From Faecalicatena contorta (lineage in GTDB: Bacteria > Bacillota > Clostridia > Lachnospirales > Lachnospiraceae), in NCBI RefSeq assembly GCF_003149105.1, contig NZ_QGDS01000009.1, positions 62,001 through 126,000 of the forward strand: 64,000 nucleotides of DNA, given 5' to 3'. Positions 25,923 to 35,167 of this stretch are shown here, piece by piece. The stretch's first letter is position 1. Each line of letters opens with the position of its first letter. The position numbers were made by a program, and so were the translations under genes. The notes beneath the pieces were generated by a model. It was given only the letters and a program-made list of their open reading frames with translations. It did not search any database and was not told the DNA's origin.

Positions 25923-26293
25923 ATAATAGCCATCATGCATAGTCTCATCCAAATGCGCTCCTGCAAACCCAGAGATGTCTGCCCCACAAGTACTACATCT
26001 AGTTATTTCTCTCATTTCATAGACTGGCTCCGAAACAGTTTCATCCCAGGCTGCCTGATCGACTACCCACCTATTTTCATACACAGGCTCATGCCATACC
26101 TTTTCTCTTTCCGGCTGGCTGTTGCCACCAGAGTTTCCACTTCCACCAGTAGATACACTTGCTGCTTCGCTGGCTCCTGATGAAGCAACTCCACTATTAC
26201 TATCAGTATTGGAAATCTTGTCTGTGCAGGCAGCATTATCTGTCTTTACCTTGGAAGCGGAAGATACAGATTTAGTAGCCTTTAAAGTGCGAA
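25914..26293 (-). pseudogene. C-terminal fragment of a repeat/zinc-ribbon protein
   Basis: An open minus-strand frame without a start reads a Ser/Gly/Thr-rich low-complexity stretch (SASEVSTGGSGNSGG-like), then HEPVYENRWVVDQAAWDETV, then a CxxC pair in TRCSTCGADISG. Such VYE/W-DETV plus zinc-ribbon tails occur at the C-terminus of secreted or membrane proteins of Lachnospiraceae (recollection). It ends at TGA inside the Fic junction. Dead fragment. Confidence 0.5.
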
Positions 26294-26322
26294 ATTAATT
26301 ATACGTTATCACACCCCTTCTA

Positions 26323-28026
26323 TTAGATAGTCTGGATTTCCTGCATGGTATTATACAAATCGAGTTTTCCATATCCCCACTCCCTATTAGGAAAGAGCAT
26401 GCTGGGAGGGCGTATGGCCCCTAAAATCAGCAGACTTTTAAGCTCATAGGCATCAATGCCAGTATAATCAAGGTAATAAAGGAGCCACTCCATAAGAATT
26501 GCAACGGTACCGGAAGTAAGACCTGTTGAAATACTGGATCCTGACCGGACCGCAAAACTTCCGTCTGGAAGGGCGCCCTTTACATTTATGCCCGGTGCTA
26601 TAATATGGGGATTAATTAATTGGTCCCGGGTATATCCTCTTCCGGAGCTTAGTGCAATATTATTATTGTCACCGTCGTAATAAGAAACTGCAATTATTCC
26701 TCTTGCATTGGCAGGGTTTGTCAAAGTATAGTAAAGGTCTGGATTCAGAAAGTGTACGTCACCACTTAGAAATTCTGTCATAGGCAGCCAGATATGATAT
26801 AACCCAATGACGGTCCGGACCGGTGTGACAATTAGATTCCAGATACCGGGGGTAGGTGCCCTGAAGCGCAGGAAAATTAATTCGGAGGCGGTCCTCTCTA
26901 CAATGAGACTATAATCTACAGACACCTGGGTTCTTTCAACAGCAAAGTCAAACACAGTGGTTTTATTTGTCTGTACAGGGATTGGAGGTGTACCTTCCCC
27001 AAAGGGAGAAACAAGGGAAACAGAAAACACATTGGGAATGTCCGTCCATAGTTCCATAGTAAATCCCTCTACATTCTGTCCGACGCGGATTTCCACCACA
27101 TCAGGAATGTTATCGTTGCGGATTGCACGGGAATAGTGGTGTTTTTTATCGGCTTCATTTCCTCCGCCGACGACGGGAATCCGATTAACTGCCATGCCGT
27201 AATGTTCCAAAACCTTGGAAAGGGGAAGAACGTCAATGTGTCCTCCCATATTTGTACCAATGGCTGTGCATATGACTAATGGTATATTTTGGCTGTCAGC
27301 AAGTGAGCTCAAATATTTTAATGCCAGCATAAGGTCGGTTTCCTGGAAACAAACAGCATCATCAGGAATAAAATAGAAATCACGCAGGTATTGTTTGGCT
27401 TGTTTCAGCTTGACAACAGCAATTGTGCACTCCGGGGCGGCACCAAGAAAATCTTCGGAAGGATTTCCTGAGCCTGCAGCCAGGCTGGCGACAAAAGTTC
27501 CATGCCCAATTTCATCCTCTGTGGGGACAAGACTTTTGGGGTCATCGGAACGCAAAGCATCGTTTATCATTTCACTGGTGTACTCTGACCCATATACAAA
27601 GTCTTGAGGAGGCCTTCCGGTCTGAATGGTCTGGTCCCATATTGCAGCAATACGGGTCGTGCCGTCGAGATTTAAGAAAACCGGATTTGTGTAATCAATA
27701 CCTGTGTCTAAAAAGCCTATCATGATATTATTGCCTTGAAGCTCCGAGGTGGAGTAACTCTGAACTTGGAGGATGCCGGTCTGATTCAGTGCGTCCATAC
27801 TTAAAGGAGAGTAACATTTTGGAATGGAAGTATAATCAAATTTACTCACACTAATAGGGTCCGTTAGAACACTGGATACATAGACACAGTGATAATCATA
27901 GTTGGCATACTGCGCACAAAATTCTTCAGATACAACATCGGGAATTGGAAAGGGGCGGGTCTGGGAAATAATGAAGTCCCGGTAATCCTCAGATAAAACA
28001 CGTTCTCTGCATATATTTTGATTCAT
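26323..28026 (-). CDS. S8 family (subtilisin/Csp-like) serine protease, copy 1
   Basis: 567 residues, with an N-terminal segment like a Csp prodomain (MNQNICRERVLSEDYRDFI) and a complete triad: Asp in GFLDTGIDY, His in DEIGHGTFVAS, Ser in SGSSISTG, with oxyanion Asn in GGGNEADKKHHYS. Probably an intracellular or spore-associated protease acting on specific protein targets, as CspB does in germination (inference by family). I start at ATG 28026 rather than the longer frame because the paralogue next door begins with the equivalent MDPNVC, gives the same 567-residue length, and shares about 40 bp of upstream sequence. Tandem duplicate of 28255-29958. Confidence 0.88.
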   Translation of the reverse strand: MNQNICRERVLSEDYRDFIISQTRPFPIPDVVSEEFCAQYANYDYHCVYVSSVLTDPISVSKFDYTSIPKCYSPLSMDALNQTGILQVQSYSTSELQGNNIMIGFLDTGIDYTNPVFLNLDGTTRIAAIWDQTIQTGRPPQDFVYGSEYTSEMINDALRSDDPKSLVPTEDEIGHGTFVASLAAGSGNPSEDFLGAAPECTIAVVKLKQAKQYLRDFYFIPDDAVCFQETDLMLALKYLSSLADSQNIPLVICTAIGTNMGGHIDVLPLSKVLEHYGMAVNRIPVVGGGNEADKKHHYSRAIRNDNIPDVVEIRVGQNVEGFTMELWTDIPNVFSVSLVSPFGEGTPPIPVQTNKTTVFDFAVERTQVSVDYSLIVERTASELIFLRFRAPTPGIWNLIVTPVRTVIGLYHIWLPMTEFLSGDVHFLNPDLYYTLTNPANARGIIAVSYYDGDNNNIALSSGRGYTRDQLINPHIIAPGINVKGALPDGSFAVRSGSSISTGLTSGTVAILMEWLLYYLDYTGIDAYELKSLLILGAIRPPSMLFPNREWGYGKLDLYNTMQEIQTI

Positions 28027-28254
28027 ATAAAACGTCCATATTATTTTTATAACATGTATATGACAGACTGTGGGGGATTTATACTCCATGAGTTTGGAAT
28101 AAAGCCATCCTGCAAATTTAACGCGCAAGTTTTATAAAAATATGATATATAGCGTGGCTGGGATTTTCATTATCTGCCCTTTGGCTCTATACATCATATT
28201 CTTATAACAAGTTCCCATACTTATTAATGTACTTCCATTTATCAAATGTTTTGG

Positions 28255-29958
28255 TCAGATATTTCTTGCTTCTTCCAGAGTGTTATACAGGTTAAGTATT
28301 CCATATCCCCACTCCCGGTTTGGAAACAGCATATTGGGCGGGCGTACTGCACCTAGTATCAGCAGGCTCTTTATTTGATAAGCATCAAGCCCGGTAAATC
28401 CAAGCTGGCCGTAAGCCCATTCCATAAGCAGGGCAACAGCTCCGGAAGTAATACCGGTTGAAATGCTGGAGCCTGAGCGGGCTGCATAGAGTCCGCCCGG
28501 GAGTGCCCCTATCACGTTGATACCCGGTGCTGTGACCTGGGGATTAATTAACTCATCCCGGGTATAGCCTCTTCCTGAGCTAAGAGCAATACTGTTATTA
28601 CTGCCGTCGTAATAAGAAACTACAATTGCACTTCTTGCGGTAGCGGGGCTTGTCAGGGTGTAATAAGGGTCTGAATTCAAAAAGTATACTTCACCGCTTA
28701 AAAATTCTGTCAAAGGCAGCCAGATATGGAATAATCCGCTGATGGTCCGGACTGGTGTTACAATCAGAGTCCAAATGCCAGGGGCAGGGGCATTAAACCG
28801 GAAAAAGATTAATTCGGAGGCGGTTCGCTCTATAAGAATGCCATAATCAATTGTTACCTGTGTTCCTTCAAAAACAAAATTGTAGGTAGTACTAATATCT
28901 GTCTGTATGGGGACGGAAGAAGTAGATTCTCCTGAGGGTGAAACAAGGGAAATGGAAAAAATATTCGGGATATCTGTCCACAGTTCCATAACGAAGCCTT
29001 CCACATTCTCGCCAACGCGGACTTCCACATTATTTGGTGTGGTGCCCAAGTCCGTAGTATAAGAGTAGTGATGCCTTTTGTCAGCTTCATTTCCAACCCC
29101 GATAACAGGAATCCGGTTAACTGCCATTCCATAATTTTCTAAAATTTTTGTAAAAGGAAGAAGGCTGACATGACTACCCATGCTGGTGCCGACCGCTATG
29201 CAGATAACCAGAGGCATATTTCTGCTTTCTGCAAGTGCGTTTAAATACTTCAGGCCCAGTATAAGGTCAGTTTCCTGAAAACAGGTAGCATCATTAGGAA
29301 TAAAATAGAAATCGCGCAGGTATTGTTTGGCCTGTTTCAGCTTGACAACAGCAAGTGTACATTCAGGAGCTGCCCCAAGAAAATTTTCAGCGGGATTTCC
29401 CGATCCTGCAGCCAGACTGGCAAGAAAAGTTCCGTGTCCAAGCTCATCATTTGTAGGGACAATGCTCATGGGATTATCAGAAGCCAGGGCTTCGTTTATC
29501 ATTTCGCTTGTGTATTCGGACCCATATACAAAGTCCAGGGGAGGTGTTCCCGTCTGAATCGTCTGATCCCATATTCCGGCAATGCGGGTGGTACCGTCAA
29601 GGTTTAAGAAAATCGGATTTGTGTAATCAATACCTGTGTCCAAAAAACCTATCATGATATTGCTGCCCCTCAGTTGCAAGGTAGGATAATTTTGAATTTG
29701 GAGGATTCCGGCCTGGTTCAGGGCCTGCATACTTAAGGGCGCATAGCACTTGGGGATAGCATTATAGGTAAATGTACTCACATTAACAGGTCCTGTCAGA
29801 AGACTGTTCAGATAGACGCAGCGGTAGTCGTAGTCGGCATACTGTTCACATACTTCACCAGATAAAAGCTCGGGAATCGCAAAGGGTCGTGTTCCGGGAA
29901 GAATGAAGTCACGGTATTCTTCAGATAAAATACGTTCTCTGCATACATTTGGATCCAT
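28255..29958 (-). CDS. S8 family (subtilisin/Csp-like) serine protease, copy 2
   Basis: 567 residues, highly similar to copy 1 along the whole length. Triad intact (GFLDTGIDY, DELGHGTFLAS, SGSSISTG). Starts MDPNVCRERILSEEYRDFI. No classical ribosome site precedes either copy; both share the upstream block ending GGACGTTTTAT before ATG, so GGAC may serve. No signal peptide is seen, matching the Csp group. The 228-bp gap to copy 1 has no terminator, but each copy keeps its own leader, suggesting separate promoters. Confidence 0.88.
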   Translation of the reverse strand: MDPNVCRERILSEEYRDFILPGTRPFAIPELLSGEVCEQYADYDYRCVYLNSLLTGPVNVSTFTYNAIPKCYAPLSMQALNQAGILQIQNYPTLQLRGSNIMIGFLDTGIDYTNPIFLNLDGTTRIAGIWDQTIQTGTPPLDFVYGSEYTSEMINEALASDNPMSIVPTNDELGHGTFLASLAAGSGNPAENFLGAAPECTLAVVKLKQAKQYLRDFYFIPNDATCFQETDLILGLKYLNALAESRNMPLVICIAVGTSMGSHVSLLPFTKILENYGMAVNRIPVIGVGNEADKRHHYSYTTDLGTTPNNVEVRVGENVEGFVMELWTDIPNIFSISLVSPSGESTSSVPIQTDISTTYNFVFEGTQVTIDYGILIERTASELIFFRFNAPAPGIWTLIVTPVRTISGLFHIWLPLTEFLSGEVYFLNSDPYYTLTSPATARSAIVVSYYDGSNNSIALSSGRGYTRDELINPQVTAPGINVIGALPGGLYAARSGSSISTGITSGAVALLMEWAYGQLGFTGLDAYQIKSLLILGAVRPPNMLFPNREWGYGILNLYNTLEEARNI

Positions 29959-30309
29959 ATAAAACGTCCATATTATTTTTTATAATGTATATGACAGAAC
30001 ACAAAGAACTTATGCCCGTGTCTTGGCAGTACATGCCTTTTTGCAAATACCGGTTCATCTGGACTGCTGTTTCGGAACAGCTGTCCAGCAAATCGGTTGA
30101 AACTATCCAACTAGTATTAACCAGTTGGATTCCTCATGTTTTTCCCATCCATATCCATACAAATCCCTCATTTTCATGCCTATTATAATTTCACATGGAT
30201 TGCGCACGCAAATCAAGCGGCGGAAGACTCAAACATGTACGCCAGTGAACTCTTTATGTACCGGTAAAAAAACAGTGAACCTTCATAGGCTCACTGTCTT
30301 TACCAGCTA
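29959..30309. other. 350-bp gap with two strong hairpins
   Basis: No gene was found. CTGGAC-T-GCTGTT with loop TCGG and AACAGC-T-GTCCAG forms a 12-bp hairpin at 30059-30088, followed by ATCCAACT...AGTTGGAT at 30105-30130. The terminator of the PHP gene occupies 30264-30300. The first 40 bp repeat the leader of S8 copy 1. Confidence 0.6.
30264..30300 (-). terminator. Terminator of the PHP phosphatase gene
   Basis: On the minus strand ACAGTGA-G-CC pairs with GG-T-TCACTGT, followed by T7. Confidence 0.8.
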
Positions 30310-31095
30310 TTACAGATCATGATACACTGGCTTCATTTTCTCAAAGGTACAGAATCTCCGATATCCAAATTCTTTTAATATTTGCCTTACTTCTTCAATA
30401 TGGCTTCCCAGATATGCAGTGTCGTGACTATCTGAGCCTATGGTAATTATCTTTCCGCCCAGTTCATAATAAAGTTTCAGTATTGCTCTGGATGGGGTTA
30501 AGTCTTTCAGACCATATTTAAAACAGGAGGTATTTACTTCGATTCCTTTTCCGTCCTTAATTACCTGGGTTAATATTTTTTCCACAATGTGAAGTATCTT
30601 ATTGTCAGGATAGTCCCCATACTCATCATACCGTTTCATCATATCCAAATGTCCCAGAACGGAATAATTTTTATATTCTTTCACTACTTGATAAAGAGCT
30701 TCATAATATCCCTCATGGAATTCTTTTTGGGTTTTCCCTTCTTGAAATTTATAATTCCAAAATTCTTTATCCCCTATCTGATGATTGCTTAAAATCACAA
30801 AATCAAAATCATATTTTTCAAAAGCTTTCTCAAAAAGTGGGATTGTGTGGCTCTGAACCCCAAACTCGATTCCTGCTTTGATAGAGATATCCCCGGCGTA
30901 CTTTTTTATGTACCTATTTATTTCTTTAAAATAGGAATCATAATCGCAGTTTTCGGCAGTTTTTACCCCATAATCCACATGGTCTGTAAAGGCAATTTCA
31001 TCCAAATGAATGGAAACTGCTTTTTTAATCATTTCCTCCATGGGGCACTCTGAATCGTCACTGTAGTAGGTGTGAACATGATAGTCTGCTTTCAA
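30310..31095 (-). CDS. PHP-domain histidinol-phosphatase (HisJ/HisK family)
   Basis: 261 residues, likely hydrolysing a phosphate monoester such as histidinol phosphate. PHP metal ligands are clear: DYHVHTYYSDD near the start, FTDHVDY, GIEFGVQ, LGHLDMM, and IGSDSHD near the end. Start is TTG 31095, with AAGGAGG at good spacing; no in-frame ATG lies close. There is no other his gene nearby, so a different phosphate substrate is possible. Confidence 0.88.
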   Translation of the reverse strand: MKADYHVHTYYSDDSECPMEEMIKKAVSIHLDEIAFTDHVDYGVKTAENCDYDSYFKEINRYIKKYAGDISIKAGIEFGVQSHTIPLFEKAFEKYDFDFVILSNHQIGDKEFWNYKFQEGKTQKEFHEGYYEALYQVVKEYKNYSVLGHLDMMKRYDEYGDYPDNKILHIVEKILTQVIKDGKGIEVNTSCFKYGLKDLTPSRAILKLYYELGGKIITIGSDSHDTAYLGSHIEEVRQILKEFGYRRFCTFEKMKPVYHDL

Positions 31096-31353
31096 TGTTT
31101 TTTCCTCCTTCTAATGAAATCCGTTCTCTACCATTCTTGCATGTGGTATTGTAGCATGAATAATTTTCGATAACAAGATGTTTCCCTGCATTCGATAATA
31201 AAGCACTTGAGGCGATAAAGCAGAAATTAACTCATGCAGCATGTTTTAAACTGAGTGTTTCTTTGTGATGAACATAAATGATTAGGGGTTTAATAAGAGG
31301 AAATTTGTGGTATTATAATTAAAATACATTTATTTCCTGAAAGGAGTAAGTAG

Positions 31354-33882
31354 ATGAAAAGTCTAAAATTAAGAGAAGGGTTTTACTGGACTGGAATTGT
31401 AGATGATGCCCTGCGTGTATTTGATATTATTATGTATACGGAGTTCGGGACTACATACAATTCGTATGTGTTAAAAGCAGGCGATAAGACAATTTTGTTT
31501 GAGACTGCAAAAGTGAAGTTCTGGGATGACTATTTGGAAAAGCTGGAGGAGGTTACAACTGTCAGTGAGATTGATTATCTGGTAGTCAGCCATACGGAAC
31601 CGGACCACGCCGGAAGTATAGAACGGCTGCTGGACTTATGTCCACATCTGAAAATCATTTCTACCGGAGTAGCAAACTCATTTCTGAAAGAAATCGTAAA
31701 CCGTGATTTTACAGGAATTATAATTAAAGACGGAGAGCGTATGAAGATTGGCAATAAGACGCTGCACTTCATGAATGTGCCGAATCTGCACTGGCCGGAT
31801 ACAATGTTTACTTATATTGAAGAAGAGCAGGCTCTTGTAACCTGTGATTCTTTTGGAGCACACTACGGATTCCACGATGTATTGCTAAGTAAGGTGGAGA
31901 ACTGGGCTGATTATGAGAAATCAGTCAAGTACTATTTTGACTGTATTATTGGACCATTTAAATCTTACATGCAGAAAGCCCTGGAACGTGTACGCAAATT
32001 AGATGTCACAATGATTTGTACAGGACATGGACCAGTTCTGGATACCAAACTGGAACAGATATATCAGTGGTATGAAAAATGGAGTACAGTTGTAAATCCG
32101 AATCAGCGGAAAACAGTGGTGGTTCCTTATGTCAGTGCATATGGATACACAGAATCTCTGGCCCAGGATATTGCCAAGGGAATTGGGCAGAGCGGTGATA
32201 TCGACGTGAGGCTTTACGATATGGTGACATCGGATACAGATAAAGTTGTGGAGGAGCTGGGTTTTGCAGACGGTATTTTGTTTGGTACTCCTACGATGGT
32301 GGGAGAAGCTTTGAAACCAATCTGGGATTTAACACTGGCAATGACTCCGGTTACACATAAAGGTAAGCTGGCAGGTGTATTCGGCAGCTATGGCTGGAGC
32401 GGTGAGGGCGTTCCTCATATTGAAGAACGTCTGAGACAATTGCGGATGCGGGTAGTAGATGGCTACAGAGTCCGCTTTAAGCCAAATGAGGCAGATAAGC
32501 AGGATGCTCTTGATTTTGGATATGATTTCGGGTGCACTCTTTTGGATAAGCCGAATGAGAAGAAAAACTCTGCAAGGACAACACTTGTAAAATGTCTGGT
32601 CTGTGGAGAAATATTTGACTCTTCCCTGGAAATCTGCCCGGTTTGCGGTGTAGGGAAAGAGAATTTTGTTCCGGTAGAGGCGGAGGATAATTCTTATCAC
32701 AATGATACGAAAGACTTCTATCTGATTCTGGGAAATGGAGCGGCAGGATTTTATGCTGCAAAATCAATTCGGGAACGAAACAGGACAGCTTCTATTGTCA
32801 TGATTTCTGAGGAGCCTTACCGGTCTTACAACAGACCAATGCTGACAAAATCAATTATGGCAGGATTAAATCAGGACCAGATTGCGGTACAGGATGAGAA
32901 GTGGTATGAAGAACAGAATATTGTACAAGTTTTAGGGAAAAAGATTACTTCTGTAGACACGAAGGAGAAGGAAGTTACTTTAGAGGGCGGAACCATTCTG
33001 AAATATACAAAGCTGATTTATGCTCTTGGTGCGGAATGTTTTGTACCGCCTATCCCGGGAAGTGATAAATGTTCTGTTGTGGCAATCCGCCGTCTGGAAG
33101 ATACAAAGAAGATTGCAGATCTTCTGCCCGATGTGAAAAATGTAGTGGTCATTGGAGGCGGAGTTCTGGGGCTGGAAGCTGCATGGGAGATGAAAAAGGC
33201 AAAGTGTAATGTAACGGTCCTGGAAATTGCACCACTTTTGATGGGACGCCAGTTGGATGTTCCGGCTGCAGAACTTCTGAAGACAATCAGTGAGGGCTGT
33301 GGAATTGATATCAGAACAGGAGTGCAGGTGGAAGCCATTCTTGGTGAGGAACATACAACAGCAGTAAAGTTAAAAGACGGTGAGGAAATACCGGCGGAGA
33401 TGGTTATTGTTTCCAGTGGTGTCAGAGCAAATGTAGGGCTGGCGCAGCAGATGGGGCTGGAAATAGACCGCGGTATTCTGGTGAACGGTAAAATGGAAAC
33501 CAGCATGGCAGATGTTTATGCATGTGGTGATTGTGCACAGTATAAGGATGTTAATTATGCAATCTGGCCGGAAGCTGTAGAGCAGGGAAAAGTAGCGGGC
33601 ACGAATGCTGCAGGTGAGGAAAAAGAATACATCCAGGTGCCGGCTGCCCTCACATTCCACGGAATGAATACCGCACTTTATGCAATCGGGGATGCGGGTA
33701 AGAACCCAAACCTGGTGTACAAAACTGTGGAATTTAAAGATATGGGAAGAAAGCAGTATAAAAAATATTACTTCCTGAATAACCGTTTGTGCGGAGTAAT
33801 CCTCATAGGAGATGTATCGGAGATGGGAGAGTTATCTGAAGCAGTAGAGCGGAAAGCTCCATATAAAGATGTCTTAAAGTAA
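31354..33882 (+). CDS. Flavodiiron protein fused to rubredoxin and NADH:rubredoxin reductase (class F type)
   Basis: 842-residue fusion that should carry electrons from NAD(P)H to oxygen (or NO) in one chain. Residues 1-250 form the metallo-beta-lactamase diiron domain with ligands H80, E82, D84, H85 (HTEPDHAG), then GHGP. About 255-400 is a flavodoxin domain (VVPYVSAYGYTESLA, GSYGWSGEG). About 410-445 is a rubredoxin with CLVCG and CPVCG. From 455 comes a FAD/NAD reductase (LILGNGAAGFYAAKSI, VVIGGGVLGLEAAWE, YACGDCAQ). ATG has AAGGAG upstream. Detoxifies oxygen in anaerobes. Monocistronic, ended by the palindrome at 33900. Confidence 0.95.
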   Translation: MKSLKLREGFYWTGIVDDALRVFDIIMYTEFGTTYNSYVLKAGDKTILFETAKVKFWDDYLEKLEEVTTVSEIDYLVVSHTEPDHAGSIERLLDLCPHLKIISTGVANSFLKEIVNRDFTGIIIKDGERMKIGNKTLHFMNVPNLHWPDTMFTYIEEEQALVTCDSFGAHYGFHDVLLSKVENWADYEKSVKYYFDCIIGPFKSYMQKALERVRKLDVTMICTGHGPVLDTKLEQIYQWYEKWSTVVNPNQRKTVVVPYVSAYGYTESLAQDIAKGIGQSGDIDVRLYDMVTSDTDKVVEELGFADGILFGTPTMVGEALKPIWDLTLAMTPVTHKGKLAGVFGSYGWSGEGVPHIEERLRQLRMRVVDGYRVRFKPNEADKQDALDFGYDFGCTLLDKPNEKKNSARTTLVKCLVCGEIFDSSLEICPVCGVGKENFVPVEAEDNSYHNDTKDFYLILGNGAAGFYAAKSIRERNRTASIVMISEEPYRSYNRPMLTKSIMAGLNQDQIAVQDEKWYEEQNIVQVLGKKITSVDTKEKEVTLEGGTILKYTKLIYALGAECFVPPIPGSDKCSVVAIRRLEDTKKIADLLPDVKNVVVIGGGVLGLEAAWEMKKAKCNVTVLEIAPLLMGRQLDVPAAELLKTISEGCGIDIRTGVQVEAILGEEHTTAVKLKDGEEIPAEMVIVSSGVRANVGLAQQMGLEIDRGILVNGKMETSMADVYACGDCAQYKDVNYAIWPEAVEQGKVAGTNAAGEEKEYIQVPAALTFHGMNTALYAIGDAGKNPNLVYKTVEFKDMGRKQYKKYYFLNNRLCGVILIGDVSEMGELSEAVERKAPYKDVLK

Positions 33883-33899
33883 AAAAGGTAAAAAAGAAG

Positions 33900-33941
33900 G
33901 GCTGCTGCTCATAAATGATTAATCATTTATGAGCAGCAGCC
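33900..33941. terminator. Bidirectional terminator: 42-bp perfect palindrome
   Basis: Two 21-nt arms beginning GGCTGCTGCTCATAAATG are exact reverse complements with no loop bases, between two convergent genes. T-runs are short. Confidence 0.7.
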
Positions 33942-33950
33942 TTTAAGAGC

Positions 33951-35018
33951 CTAATCCGTATCAACGATGATGAGATTTAGTGCCTCGAAAGACAAATCCA
34001 CTTCCAAACCAGCCTTTGAGGGAGGGGTGAGGAAGCGGATGGCGGGACGCAGCGGAAATCCTGGTGTATTTCCTTTTACAACAGCTGTACTTCCATCACT
34101 GAGCTGAACCATCGTACCTACAGGATATGCGGAAGTACACTTGAGGAAGGCGGTAAGCAGCTCCGGATCAAAGTGAGTGTCTGTACAACTGATCATATAA
34201 TCAAATATCTTCTTTGGAGACCACGCTTTCCGGTAAGTTCTTGTAGAAGTTAAGGCATCGTACACATCTGCAATGGCGATAATACGGCCAAACAAGGGAA
34301 TATCCTCTCCGGAAAGTCCCTGGGGATAACCGCTGCCATTAAATCGTTCATGATGGGTAAGAACTCCTTGCAAAGTCATTGGGGGAATAAGCGTGTTCTT
34401 ACTTAAGTTATCGTAGCCGAGGCGGGGATGCTGCTTCATAAACTCAAATTCCTCATCGGTTAATGCTCTAGGCTTATCGAGGATTTCCAGGGGAATTTGT
34501 ATTTTTCCAATGTCATGAAAAAGGCCACAAATGGCCAGGTTTTCTAAAGTCTGTACCGGAAGTCCGATATGACGGCCTAATATAACGCTCAAAATGCCTA
34601 CATACAGGCTATGGGAATAAGTATAGTTGTTATAGTCCCTGATATCAATCATTTGAAAGAGGTATTGATCTTTGCTTAAGAGATTCATGACAATGCTCTC
34701 TGCCACTTCAGTCATGTTCTTATAAATTTGCCTGCTAGATTGAAAGGTCATTTTTTTCAGACTTTCATGAAAGGCACCCCGAATATTGGTTAGCATCTTT
34801 GCTTTCAGTTCCGGTTCCACAAAATCCTCTGGCTCCACATCCATGGAAAACTCTGTGGTAATATAGGCTCCCTGTATTCCAACCCGTTCCATATGGTTAA
34901 TCATGCGTTCAGTGAGTTTGCAGCCGGCTACGACAAATGGAAGCGTGGGGATTTGTCCCGGAATATTTCGTGCCAGTTCCATGCCGGCAATTAGTTTTTC
35001 AACAGGATAATAAATCAA
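33951..35018 (-). CDS. HD-GYP domain cyclic-di-GMP phosphodiesterase
   Basis: 355 residues. An N-terminal 110 or so residues of DUF3391-like sequence (VEKLIAGMELARNIPGQ) precede an HD-GYP domain: HDIGKIQIPLEILDKP (HD box), THHERFNGSGYPQGLSGEDIP (GYP box), IADVYDAL and the SYRKA-like block TYRKAW. Key metal residues are present. It should cleave c-di-GMP and adds to the GGDEF/EAL pair at 18-22 kb. Single gene, between two terminators. Confidence 0.93.
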   Translation of the reverse strand: MIYYPVEKLIAGMELARNIPGQIPTLPFVVAGCKLTERMINHMERVGIQGAYITTEFSMDVEPEDFVEPELKAKMLTNIRGAFHESLKKMTFQSSRQIYKNMTEVAESIVMNLLSKDQYLFQMIDIRDYNNYTYSHSLYVGILSVILGRHIGLPVQTLENLAICGLFHDIGKIQIPLEILDKPRALTDEEFEFMKQHPRLGYDNLSKNTLIPPMTLQGVLTHHERFNGSGYPQGLSGEDIPLFGRIIAIADVYDALTSTRTYRKAWSPKKIFDYMISCTDTHFDPELLTAFLKCTSAYPVGTMVQLSDGSTAVVKGNTPGFPLRPAIRFLTPPSKAGLEVDLSFEALNLIIVDTD

Positions 35019-35095
35019 ATGTTCACCTTAAAAGACTGCAATGCAGTCTCTTCTTCTTTCTATATGTATATTTGCTTTTATTTTCACGGAGGCGA

Positions 35096-35143
35096 CAAAA
35101 AAACAACCCATTGTACAATATCATACAGTGGATTGTTTTTTTT
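35096..35143. terminator. Bidirectional terminator between HD-GYP and asnB
   Basis: AAACAACCCATTGTA pairs with TACAGTGGATTGTTT (two mismatches), with an A-run before and T8 after, so it can work in both directions; asnB reads toward it from the right. Confidence 0.6.
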
Positions 35144-35167
35144 GTCCAGTACCTTTTAACCTCTTTT

